This document shows positions 51,474 through 61,900 of a stretch of DNA of 64,000 bases, in pieces. Position 1 is the first letter of the stretch, and every line of letters starts with the position of its first letter. The stretch lies in contig NC_063275.1 of the NCBI RefSeq assembly GCF_910591885.1, positions 24,788,501 through 24,852,500 of the forward strand, in the 5' to 3' direction. The DNA is from Bombus terrestris (lineage: Eukaryota; Arthropoda; Insecta; Hymenoptera; Apidae). Position numbers and translations under genes: made by a program. The notes under the pieces were generated by a model, which saw nothing but the letters and a program-made list of their open reading frames with translations, made no database searches and was not told the DNA's origin.

Positions 51474-52620
51474 TATTAGGTTGTTCGGAAAGTTGTTTTC
51501 GTTTTTAATAGGAGGTAAGTATAAAATATATTTCCTTCTGTGTACCTTTCTTAAATAATGTATGATCCTTTCTCTTCTACCACCTTTTGCCATCTCTCCG
51601 GTAGCCTCATAATGCCATTTTTCCAAAATTCTCTCGACTTACTTTTAAAATATTCTTCGAGGCCGTTTTTAACTTCGTTTACTGATTTGGATTTTCTATC
51701 GCGAAGAAAATCCTTTAAGGGGAGGAATAAATAATAGTACGATGGTGCAAGGTCTGGAGAGTATGGAGGATGTGGTAAAACATCCCAATCAAACTCTAGA
51801 AGTTTCGTTCGCACCGCTAAAGAAACGTGTGACCTCGTGTTGTCGTGGTGGAACACGACGCCACGTCTATTCATCACTTCAGGACGTTTTGTGATAATGG
51901 CTTCCTTAAGTTTTTCGAGTTGGGTACAATATTTTTCACTGTTGATCGTTTGTCCTTCCGGAAGTAATTCGTAGTAGAGGATACCCTTCCAGTCCCACCA
52001 AATTGAAAGCAGCACCTTCTTCGGGTGAAGTCCAGGTCTTGCTCCCGTTGGAGGACACTTATCTCGACTCGACCAAGATCGCTTGCGCGCAGTATTGTCA
52101 TAGAGAATCCAACTTTCATCTCCAGTAATTAACTTTTTTAAAAATGGCTCTCTTTTGTTGCGTTGAATTAGCAAATCGCATGTCGAAATTCGATTCAAGA
52201 GATTGCTCTCCGTCAGTTGATGGGGGACCCACACGTCGTAGCGATTAACGTAACCAAGCTTTGTTAAATGCCCATGAATCGTTGTTCGCGGAATATTTAA
52301 AGCATCTGCTATTTCACGAACACTAGACTTTGGGTTTTCATCGAGATAGGTCTTGATAAGGTCAATATCAGTGGTGGATGGACGACCGCTGCGGTCTGCA
52401 TCTTTCAGATTGAAATTTCCGGCTCTAAACCTCCTAAACCAATTCCGGACTGTTTGAACAGTTATAGACCGATCACCATAAACGTCACAAATCTCCTTTG
52501 CAGTGTTTTTAGGCGTACTATCTTTTTTAAAGCAGTGGAACATAATGTGACGAAACTGCATCTTTTGGTCTTCCATCTTTCATCACGCAAAAAGTATTCG
52601 ATAAACTTTCTACTAACATC
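51474..52620 (-). mobile_element. mariner element in the H2A leader
   Basis: Left border: TA at 51474-51475, then the terminal sequence TTAGGTTGTTCGGAAAGTTG (51476-51495), a typical mariner end. The right end is not clear. No good inverted copy of that terminus occurs between the transposase ATG (52576) and the histone-type promoter (about 52.70 kb). A weak GAAAGTT match near 52.60-52.62 kb is the best candidate, so the 5' terminus is either strongly diverged or deleted. The given right coordinate is approximate. Confidence 0.8.
51551..52576 (-). CDS. mariner transposase, third catalytic residue substituted
   Basis: Intact 341-residue frame, close to the roughly 345 usual for mariner. The N-terminal paired HTH DNA-binding region (about 1-110) includes FRHIMFHCFKK, NWFRRFRAGNF and a second HTH (SSVREIADALNIPRTTIHGHL). 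The linker motif WVPHQL is at 116-121. The catalytic domain has D153 (TGDESWI) and D245 (HHDNTRSH). At the position 34 residues on, where YSPDLAPSDYH normally gives the third Asp, the sequence is YSPDLAPSYYY, so residue 280 is Tyr. Cleavage activity should be lost while DNA binding could remain. The frame begins about 120 bases downstream of the old H2A TATA box and in the same direction. Confidence 0.92.
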   Translation of the reverse strand: MEDQKMQFRHIMFHCFKKDSTPKNTAKEICDVYGDRSITVQTVRNWFRRFRAGNFNLKDADRSGRPSTTDIDLIKTYLDENPKSSVREIADALNIPRTTIHGHLTKLGYVNRYDVWVPHQLTESNLLNRISTCDLLIQRNKREPFLKKLITGDESWILYDNTARKRSWSSRDKCPPTGARPGLHPKKVLLSIWWDWKGILYYELLPEGQTINSEKYCTQLEKLKEAIITKRPEVMNRRGVVFHHDNTRSHVSLAVRTKLLEFDWDVLPHPPYSPDLAPSYYYLFLPLKDFLRDRKSKSVNEVKNGLEEYFKSKSREFWKNGIMRLPERWQKVVEEKGSYII

Positions 52621-52694
52621 GAGAATTGTTCCCTTCCCTTAGTTCGTTACTCGAAGAATGTAAACGAATACGCAGAGGGGTACAAGAGCATCAT

Positions 52695-52754
52695 TTATAT
52701 AGGGTCCGTAGCAACAGAAGCCGACCAATCGCTGACGAGCAGCGTTCTCATTGG
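52695..52754 (-). promoter_or_regulatory. Orphaned H2A promoter (TATA and two CCAAT boxes)
   Basis: On the minus strand there is TATATAA (52701-52695), with an inverted CCAAT box (52729-52725) and a direct CCAAT (52754-52750) upstream. This is the same architecture as the H4 and H2B promoters. It now faces the mariner frame rather than H2A. Confidence 0.75.
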
Positions 52755-52759
52755 TTCGG

Positions 52760-54050
52760 AAATACAATAATTTTATAAGCTGTTATTTTATATTATTTTT
52801 ATAAATGAATGATCTTTCAACTTGATAATGTATTTGAAATTTAAAATTTCATTCTTAATGTTATATGTTAATATATATATTATATATTATATATTAACAT
52901 AACACAATTATATTTAATAATAATAATTATATCTTATATAACGTAATAATTTAACAAAAAGCATTTTTTATATTAATATGTAATGTTTAAATATTGATTG
53001 ATAGAAGAAAAATTGTATGTATTTTGTATTGTATATAATGAGATATATTTTGTTTAAATATCTCTCCATAAATTATAACTACAATTGCCTTTATAACATA
53101 TTATATTGTTTCTTCACCGTATTTTTCATTTTGAATATGTATATATTTACATATGTATTGAATAAAAGACGTACATGTTTCCATTTGCTTAGAAAAGGCA
53201 GTTTAAAATTTGGAACACGAAATATAAAAAATTGATTATGTGAAACAATCGTTACTCAATATTCTTTAATGTAGATTAATTATTTTGCAAAGAATCATAC
53301 ATATATTTGCAATAGAGAGCAATTTAATTCTTAAGGATAACCATCTGCTATCTCCTAATTTGATCATAAATTACCTAAAAAGGTCTATATATATTTTTCT
53401 TTCTTTATTACAAGGTTCATCAATTCATACACCAAAAAGGAAATAGTAAAAATTGGTAATAGCAGTATTACTTTAGTTACTGTATAAATTTCACTTTATA
53501 ATCAGCACTTTAAGTAAATTATATACTATTGTAATATATTAATTAATTATGCAATGCCAATGGTAAAGAAAGGAAAAGAAATAATTCAAAAGATTGGCTA
53601 AAACCAAGAATAAATGTACTAAATTATTATTAATTTACTATCAACCGACTCTTTTACCTAGCGCATTATTCTTTCTTTCTATCTTATAAGCATGAGTTTC
53701 GAAAACAATTTTTATTTGTAAGTACTGAGGTTACAAACTATATGAAAATATTTTATTAATATATTCTATTGTTTTAGTTTATCAACATGTGTACATACAT
53801 ATATTAATTTTTTTTTTGCGTTAAATTTTTAAAGCTACATATTATTTTCTCTTGCGTAACTTTCACTATAAAATACATGATATTTGTTAGTTCAATTTTG
53901 TTACACGCATCCATTATGTTCTTTAATATAAAAAAAGGAAACTATATAATTTTTACACTTTTAGTTTGTAAAAAAGGCCTTAGAAATATGTTAGATATGT
54001 TACACGTATAAAATCAATTGTATCGTGGAGAATGTAACAGTAGCAGCAGC
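52760..54050. other. AT-rich spacer between H2A and H2B promoters
   Basis: Extremely AT-rich, with TATA runs near 52.87 kb. No gene or recognisable element was seen. It separates the two divergent histone promoters by about 1.3 kb. Confidence 0.5.
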
Positions 54051-54053
54051 GCG

Positions 54054-54136
54054 CCAATCAGATTGTAGAAAAGCGTTAGCAGTTCCAAGCTGAATTGTGA
54101 TTGGTTCAACGTAGCCCCTGTTCCAGTGTATAAAAG
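54054..54136 (+). promoter_or_regulatory. H2B promoter (CCAAT, ATTGG, TATA)
   Basis: CCAAT at 54054-54058, inverted CCAAT at 54100-54104 and TATAAAAG at 54129-54136, which is 84 bases before the ATG. Confidence 0.82.
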
Positions 54137-54219
54137 GAATGCGTTCTCACTGCGCTCAGTATTGTCTGAAAGAGTAAATCGTACGGTTGTACTCATCTAC
54201 GATAATTCGAAGCATCATC

Positions 54220-54591
54220 ATGCCGCCGAAAGTTAGTGGAAAAGCTGTGAAGAAAGCTGGTAAAGCCCAAAAGAATATTAGCAAAGCTGACAAGAAGAAA
54301 AAGAGGAGGAGGAAGGAAAGCTACGCTATTTACATTTACAAGGTGTTGAAACAAGTACACCCTGACACCGGTATATCCAGCAAAGCGATGAGCATCATGA
54401 ACAGTTTCGTCAATGATGTCTTCGAACGCATTGCAGCAGAAGCATCAAGATTGGCGCATTACAACAAACGTTCAACAATTACATCTCGTGAAATTCAAAC
54501 CGCTGTAAGACTTCTACTTCCCGGAGAATTAGCAAAACACGCAGTCAGTGAAGGCACCAAAGCAGTCACTAAGTACACCAGCTCAAAATAA
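54220..54591 (+). CDS. His2B: Histone H2B
   Basis: Core histone that pairs with H2A. The intronless frame gives 123 residues from MPPKVSGKAVKKAG to KYTSSK. The lysine-rich tail precedes the histone fold (RKESYAIYIYKVLKQVHPD, MSIMNSFVNDVFERIA, SREIQTAVRLLLPGELAKHAVSEGTKAVTKY). The open frame begins 11 codons earlier, but the conserved start is at 54220. It has its own TATA promoter and 3' stem-loop and is transcribed away from the H2A pseudogene, the ancestral divergent H2A/H2B arrangement. Confidence 0.98.
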   Translation: MPPKVSGKAVKKAGKAQKNISKADKKKKRRRKESYAIYIYKVLKQVHPDTGISSKAMSIMNSFVNDVFERIAAEASRLAHYNKRSTITSREIQTAVRLLLPGELAKHAVSEGTKAVTKYTSSK

Positions 54592-54621
54592 ACAGTCACA
54601 AACTGTTTAAGAAACAAAAAC

Positions 54622-54637
54622 GGTCCTTTTCAGGACC
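54622..54637 (+). terminator. Histone 3' stem-loop of H2B
   Basis: GGTCCTTTTCAGGACC forms a 6-bp stem with a 4-base loop, 31 bases after the stop. It is followed by a purine-rich CAAACAAGATGGA word like the histone downstream element. Confidence 0.93.
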
Positions 54638-54639
54638 AA

Positions 54640-55690
54640 AAAATTTTCAAACAAGATGGAACATTTACTTACGTTCTGAATATAATTTACAGTATGAAAC
54701 TTTGTATTTTTTCATATATATATATATATATAGACATACACTTTTCTTTAGAATATTTTATCATGAGATAAAATAGTAGTGAATATATTTTGTATGTTTT
54801 GATTATTTTAAATTTAATACTATGCACGCATATACAAGCTTCGTGTTATGCAAATTTTGATACTGTGATAGCGCATTTTAGTAGCGTTATTTATATATAT
54901 GTATGTATGTTATATATGGAATATATGTTACATATATATATATAAGAAATTAAGGTAGAATGGTCTTGTTTATTATAAGATTGATCTTTTGCTAATACAG
55001 TGATCAATAATACAATTTTATGTAGAATAACTTCCTATTTCTTAACTGTATAATTATTTATAAAAGAGAAATCATTTGATGCTTGAATATACTTCAGTTT
55101 AATTGTATGATTTTCATTGATAAAACGAAATTACGTTTTCGTACCTTTTATATTCTCATAAAGGATACATAAATATGATTCATCTTGATAGATTCATCGT
55201 GAATCATGATAGTGATTGTTAGGTAGTTGATATAATAATATGAATGTGTTGAATATAAATATATTCGGCTAAAATTTAACCTTAAAATGTGAACATTAAA
55301 GACAACCTTATTTAGATTTATTTCTTTAAAAATTGAAAATTTTGCGCACTTTTTGATAAGTGTGAAGTTACGTGTGATACTCATTTTGTTTTTCACCAGA
55401 TCGTGACTGAGTAACGAAATTCCCTAAAAAGTTTATTAATCACGTATGCTAGGTTTTCAAAACGTGTGTATGCCAATAACTTTCTATGATAGTACGTATA
55501 CTACTTGCGTAGTATGGAAACGTTGTGATTACAGCTATAAAGGTAGGAGCGGGATTATTGCGAGTGATTCATTTGTACTTACGTTTATTTATAAGAATTT
55601 TAAGTGGTCTGATATTTGACACGGTGGTTAAAAAAATTTCGTGGAAATTTTTTTATTAATCAGTGACAATCTAACGTATTTGTGAAAAAC
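54640..55690. other. AT-rich intergenic region H2B/SUMO
   Basis: Includes a (TA)n run at about 54714-54732 and TATG repeats near 54.89-54.94 kb. The right part should be the SUMO promoter and leader. No further gene was seen. Confidence 0.5.
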
Positions 55691-55697
55691 TGTAAAC

Positions 55698-56228
55698 ATG
55701 TCTGACGAGAAGAAGGTAATATTTCCTAACCTTAAAATTGATGCAATGGTAAGTGATGATTCAAGAACATCCTTTGTTACAGGAAACTAAAGCAGAATCG
55801 GAGCACATAAATTTAAAAGTATTGGGACAAGATAGTGCAGTGGTTCAGTTTAAAATTAAGAAGCACACACCACTCAGGAAATTAATGAATGCCTACTGTG
55901 ATCGTGTGGTAAGAGTTTGTATTTAATTTATTATTATAATTTGAAGTTACACCCTTGAATTATAAAATGGTGTGTATATAATGTACCTTTGTATAGATAA
56001 ATATCTATATTATACCTATATCTGTATCTAAATAATCTAAACAATTAGAGATCATTATATTTGTAGTAGTAAGAGTATTATATTTTTATATAGGGCTTGG
56101 CGATAGCAGCAGTAAGGTTTAGATTTGATGGAGAACCCATAAACGAATTAGATACACCAACAACCCTCGAGATGGAAGAAGGAGACACAATAGAAGTTTA
56201 TCAGCAACAAACAGGAGGATTGTGTTGA
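55698..56228 (+). CDS. smt3: Small ubiquitin-related modifier (SUMO)
   Basis: Ubiquitin-like protein conjugated to lysines of nuclear proteins. Three exons join in frame: 55698-55715, 55783-55908 and 56094-56228, giving 92 residues starting MSDEKK. The beta-grasp core is typical: HINLKVLGQDSAVVQFKIKK, PLRKLMNAYCDRVGL, VRFRFDGEPI, TPTTLEMEEGDTIEVYQQQ. It ends QTGGLC, so maturation by a SUMO protease after the di-glycine would release only Leu-Cys. The first exon encodes just six residues, so frame-based gene finders miss this gene. Confidence 0.96.
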
Positions 56229-57430
56229 GATTTAAGATTGTCCTTCGATAGTTTAAAAATGGACTTGATAAAAAATTTCTGTTCCAGTGCTTATTTCAGA
56301 AAAGAGGCGTGAATTATATTTCATTTTTTCTGATACAACAAAATGCTTCGTTTCGTAATGTAATGTGAGGAAAACTGTTTACACATTTTGTATATTTTAA
56401 ACTTAAAATCTATTAGGTTGTAGCATAAATAAATTCGGTCAAATAAAGAAAAATATTGAGTTTAACCGAACTTACTTATGTCACAACCCAATATGTATAG
56501 TTTGGTCTACATGTTGGTTTTATCTGAAAAGTCACTTTTTTACACACATTTTATATTTCGTAAAATAATAACTTAAGATTACAATAATTTTTTGCATTGT
56601 ATTACTACTTGAGATTTTTAATTATTCTGCTTCCTTTCTATTTATAAAAATTAGAAGAACTCAATTTTTCTCATAATGCATCAGTTCAATATATATTAAT
56701 TTGGCTGAAAATATTGCAAAACAGGCTTACCGCTATGTTACTGTTAGTGATATACATTCTAAATGAAGGCACATTAGTTGCCTCTTCAGCATTTTGCACT
56801 ATGTAGAAAAACATCTACATCATACAAACACATGTTATTTACAATACATAAGATTCTTTGTAAATGATTCTCATAAAAAAAATTTACTAATGTAAAATCT
56901 CAAATTCTCTTAATAAATTTCATCTTTATAGGTGCATCTGTTTATTATAACGATGTACAGATAGGACAATGGCGAAGAACATTATTAGAAAAATATTGTG
57001 TTAATATTTAATAATGTAACTATTTTTAACAAGTTCGTAAAAATTTCGTTTGTGTTTCACAATTCAACCCTAGTGTTAACATCACATTTTTACTTTCCAT
57101 GAAAATAATATTACTTTGTATATGAACAAATAATAAATTGTGTCTTATCTTTTCTATAACAGTTTATTTTTCAGTCATATTCATTTTCTTTCGAGGCAAC
57201 TTATAGAATTCTTAAATTTGTCAACTTATATAAACCAGTATAATTAATAACTTCTATAAAAATAGATTCTAAATATCTTTATATCAAAGAAAATGTCTTT
57301 ATATCATTATTCAATAAATTTAAAGTAATTATTATAATAATGTTTATAGCATGTAGTGAAGTAGCGATCAACAATTAAAAAATGTACCTATCAGTTTTTT
57401 ACCAATATCGTTTTGTAGTTTGTCCAATAC
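56229..57430. other. SUMO 3' UTR and AT-rich intergenic DNA
   Basis: The left part is the SUMO 3' UTR, with AATAAA-type words near 56.42-56.45 kb. The remainder shows no gene. Confidence 0.5.
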
Positions 57431-57439
57431 TAACATTGA

Positions 57440-57715
57440 AAATACCTAGGATAATTATCACCACAGTTGTATATATAGATCTAGAAGCTCCCTTGGTGGG
57501 GGGTAAGGCTCTTAGTGATCGGACGAAGTTGGTCAATTTATCCGCAGTAAGGCGCTCCAATGGAGAAGTTAGGATTCGTTATGTAACGCTATCGTGTAGA
57601 GATAGCCCGTACCTGGTTCTCGATTGTCTCTGTTTCCATCTTTTCCTCTCTCTTTTCTGAATCTGGTCACGTACTAGATTCACGGCGGGCCAAGTAGCAG
57701 GGGTGATAGGAAAAA
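57440..57715 (+). repeat. Unrecognised repeat, copy A
   Basis: GC-richer block whose core (57466-57528) aligns with the reverse complement of 58408-58467 at roughly 70% with two single-base gaps, by hand. The frames of both copies contain TVVY-x2-LE-x-P. The block may extend to about 57715. The family is unknown. Confidence 0.6.
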
Positions 57716-57777
57716 AACGTGACACTACGATAATGATAATAGAGACCAACTTTTGTACTGCATAAATGATTATTATG

Positions 57778-57807
57778 ATTATATTATTATTATTATTATT
57801 ATTATTT
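57778..57807. repeat. (ATT)n microsatellite
   Basis: A run of about nine ATT units. Confidence 0.9.
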
Positions 57808-58319
57808 TGTTTTTAACTAATATCTAATAAATGTTATATAATATAAATATGTTTTTCATTACTAAAAACCTACGTAAACTTTACAATTATACTGTAACTT
57901 TACTTTTTTAATAAAAATTTTAATAACGTTGAAATGTTTCAATCATGCATAATATTTTGGACATCATATTATTTACGTACATTACAGATAGCGTTAATAG
58001 TCACACATTAATGAATTAATAAAACTAAAAATGTGCTTACAATAAACATATTTTATTACGTGCGCCAAATATAAAAATACTAAATCTATCTGTACATATT
58101 TGATTTGGATCTTGTAATTTTGTTAAAACTTTTTGTTGGAAATAATAATACATATTTAATAACAGTTTATAATTAATATTCATTTAAACAATATTTTTTT
58201 ATACTAGATGAAATATTGTATATGCATTTACTTTAAATAAACGAAGAAAAATTATGAAAAATAGTTTAGTTCAATCACTGATTAAGCTCAGTTTAAGCGG
58301 TTTAGTTTATATCCTTTAT

Positions 58320-58530
58320 CTTCAATGCTTTCACCGAAAGATGACGCTAAATACAAAATCCTAGATTTTCGAACGCAGTGTTCTATAGTGACCGATTTGT
58401 AAAGCACCACTTCCGACATTAAGAGGTTTACCCTCTCCATTGGTGTTTCCAGTCTTGTGTACACGACCGTGCTTACCAGAGGAAACTTACGGAAAGGAAA
58501 TTCCTTTTTGTTACCATTTATCATTCATGG
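58320..58530 (-). repeat. Unrecognised repeat, copy B (inverted)
   Basis: Its core, 58408-58467, matches copy A in opposite orientation. Both lie in the SUMO-TAF1 intergenic region, about 880 bases apart. It could be an old LTR or MITE family or the ends of one larger element. Confidence 0.6.
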
Positions 58531-58663
58531 ACATAGGAATATCCTGTGAACTTTATTCTATTCTTAGGGACCTTATTTTTTAAATGTTGTAAGAAATACC
58601 AAATATAATTTCAGTCATTTAATCGTCTGTCAGAGAATCAGTCTATCTAATATGTTAAAGAAC

Positions 58664-58670
58664 ATGGCGG
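58664..58670 (+). promoter_or_regulatory. ATGGCGG motif upstream of TAF1
   Basis: The word lies 271 bases before the TAF1 ATG and resembles those upstream of SGSM3 and PolD2. Confidence 0.35.
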
Positions 58671-58934
58671 TTAGTTGATGCAAAGGTCTACGTAAACAAA
58701 ACGTTGTTTCACTAATTTTGTAATTAATAAAAGTTTGTAAATAGTAAAATCATAATAAATAAATATAAGTATATATACATAATGAACTGTAAATAAATAA
58801 ATGTATAATATACAATTAAGAACTGTGCAATTAATATGTGCTAGTGCTATACGTCTACTGTATATTCGGAAAACCGATATCTTTATATGAAAATTTAACA
58901 TCATACTAATTTCTAGAATTTTAATTATAACAAA

Positions 58935-61900
58935 ATGGCCGACTCTGAGGAAGAAAATGATAAAGACATAACGTCTGGAATCAATATGACTGGTTTTTTG
59001 TTTGGGAATATTGATGACAACGGTCAACTGGAAGATGATATTCTTGATCCAGAGGCAAAGCAACATATAGCTTCACTGAATAGGCTTGGATTAAGTTCGT
59101 TTATTCGTGAAATGATGCAAAATGACGATATTACAGAAGAAAAAGAAAATGAATCTAATGATAAGCCTGAAGAAAAAAATGATATGATTGATGAGAAAGA
59201 TACCAGTTACGTTAAGAAATCACCTAGTGCTCTTGACTTTTTTGATATAAATGAATTAGCAGAGGATGAAAGAGAAGAGAGTGGTAAGTATAACAAAAAT
59301 ATAACTATCAAAAGATTTTTTTAGTTAAAAATAATATTTTATAGACATATATAAATATTACTTTAATGAATAGGTAAACAGGACATGTTTGAAGTAAAAA
59401 CTGAAAAGGAAAATGCTGATTATGATGCTGATGATGAAGAGGTTGTTAATAAATCTGATACACAATTAATGCCACCTCCTCCAATTCCTGAAGAAAAAGA
59501 AGCACTTACTGCAGAAGAAGCAGAAGCTGCACGTCAGCGTAAATTAGAAACCCCTCTTGCTTCTATGCTACCATCAAAATATGCCAATGTTGATGTTACT
59601 GAATTGTTTCCTGATTTTCGAGCTAATAAAGTGTTAAGGTTTTCGAGATTATTTGGTCCAGGTAAACCTAGTAGTCTTCCACAAATATGGAAGGGTGTTA
59701 AAAGGAGACGTAAAAAGAAACGACATCATGATATTAGAGATTCTGACTCTGGCTCTGATCAGGAGGAAAAAAAAGCAAAGTTTAAAGTATGTACAAATAG
59801 TGGTTCAATTTTACAGTGTATCAATTGTATGTTAATTAAATAGTTATATGTATATTAGGGCTGGGTGATGCAATATGGTCCAGACCCAACACCAGATATG
59901 TGTCGTTCTGATGATGAAACAAAGTTATTAATGCCAGTAGAAGATAAAGAACAAGTTGATAAATCAGGTGAAACTGGAGAAAATGGAGATATGGGGCCAA
60001 AAGTTGCAGATTGGCGGTTTGGTCCTGCACAGCTTTGGTATGATATGCTTCAAGTTCCAGAAACTGGGGATGGTTTTAACTATGGATTTAAAATCGTTGA
60101 CAAGGTATTTAATTTGTATATATATCAAAATATGGAATATCAAAGATAATTTTGAAGTTGTAATTTAATATTTCTACAAATCAATTTATCATGGGTAATG
60201 CTATTGTTATATTTCTAATAGTTAGATGAACAAAGCAATAAAGATAATAAAGATACCAAAGACACTAATGAGGAATTTTCTGATGATGCATTTTTAATGG
60301 TATCACAATTACACTGGGAAGATGATGTCATATGGAATGGTGATGATATAAAGCATAAGGTACATAATATCTTAGTGTAAGATATTCTTAATTAAATATT
60401 TATATAAGTTAACAAGTAAGAATATAAATACTTTAAAAGGTATTACAGAAACTAAATAGTAAAAATAATGCAGCTGGATGGGTACCATCCAGTGGGAACA
60501 GAACTGCTCAGGCATTCAGTCAACCAGGCAAAGGAGCACCTGTACCAGTCGCATCAAACGTTCGATTAGCCACTTCGCAAATTACAACTCCGTTACACAT
60601 GCAATCTCAGAAAACTAAATTGTAAGCAAAGTAGTAATCTATTTGTTATGCTATACTAGAAAATTACTGCATATATAATTCTTTTTCATTTTTACTTCTA
60701 CTTTTATCAATAGGAACATGAATAAAGGGAATCAACAACAAAATCGGGAAGAAAATTACGATGATACTTGGTACTCTATTTTTCCTGTAGAAAATGAAGA
60801 ATTGGTGTATGGTCTTTGGGAAGAAGAAGTAATCTGGGATCCTGAGAATATGAAGAAGATACCAAAGCCTAAAATTCTTACTTTGGATCCAAATGATGAG
60901 AATATTGTTCTTGGTATTCCTGATGACATAGATCCAGCACTGGTTCATAAAGATAATGGACCTCAACCAAAAGTAAAAATACCTCATCCTCATGTGAAGA
61001 AAAGTAAATTATTGCTAGGAAAAGCTGGAGTAATTAACGTATTGGAAGAAGACACTCCACCTCCACCACCAAAATCACCTGACAGAGATCCATTTAATAT
61101 TTCAAATGATACGTAAGTTAATAATTTAATAATTTTAATTCGCACGAAAAGAAATAATTTCATTATTTTCTGTGTTATTTAGATACTATATGCCGCGATC
61201 GTCAGAAACAACATTACGATTAAAAGTTGGAGGTGGAAATTTGATACAACATAGTACGCCAGTAGTAGAATTACGTGTTCCATTTGTTCAAACTCATATG
61301 GGCCAAATTCGGCTTCGAAATTTCCATAGACCACCTTTAAGAAGATTTAGCCATGGACCGCTTGCTCATCCTGGTCCACATTCTGTCCTGCCATTAATAA
61401 AGCATATCAAAAAGAAGGCCAAAGTATGTATTATGCTTTATTACATTGTTTGTTAAGTAGGAACAAGAATTAAATGACGTTTGTTTATTAGCAAAGAGAA
61501 CAAGAAAGAATTGCGTCTGGCGGAGGCGATGTCTTTTTCATGAGAACTCCTGAAGATTTAACTGGCAAAGATGGTGAATTGGTACTTATTGAATTTTCCG
61601 AAGAACATCCTCCGTTGATGAATCAAGTAGGAATGTGTTCCAAGGTGAAAAATTACTACAAGAGGAAGGCAGGCAAAGATCAAGGACCACAGAAATACAA
61701 ATATGGTGAAACCGCTTATGCCCATACTAGCCCATTTCTTGGAATTCTTACACCTGGTCAAAGTATACAAGCAGTGGAAAATAATATGTATAGAGCGCCA
61801 ATTTATGAGCACAAAATTCCAGAAACAGATTTCTTAGTTATAAGAACAAGGTATTTCAATAACATTCCCTTATTGAAATTATTTATAGCATGAAGAATGT

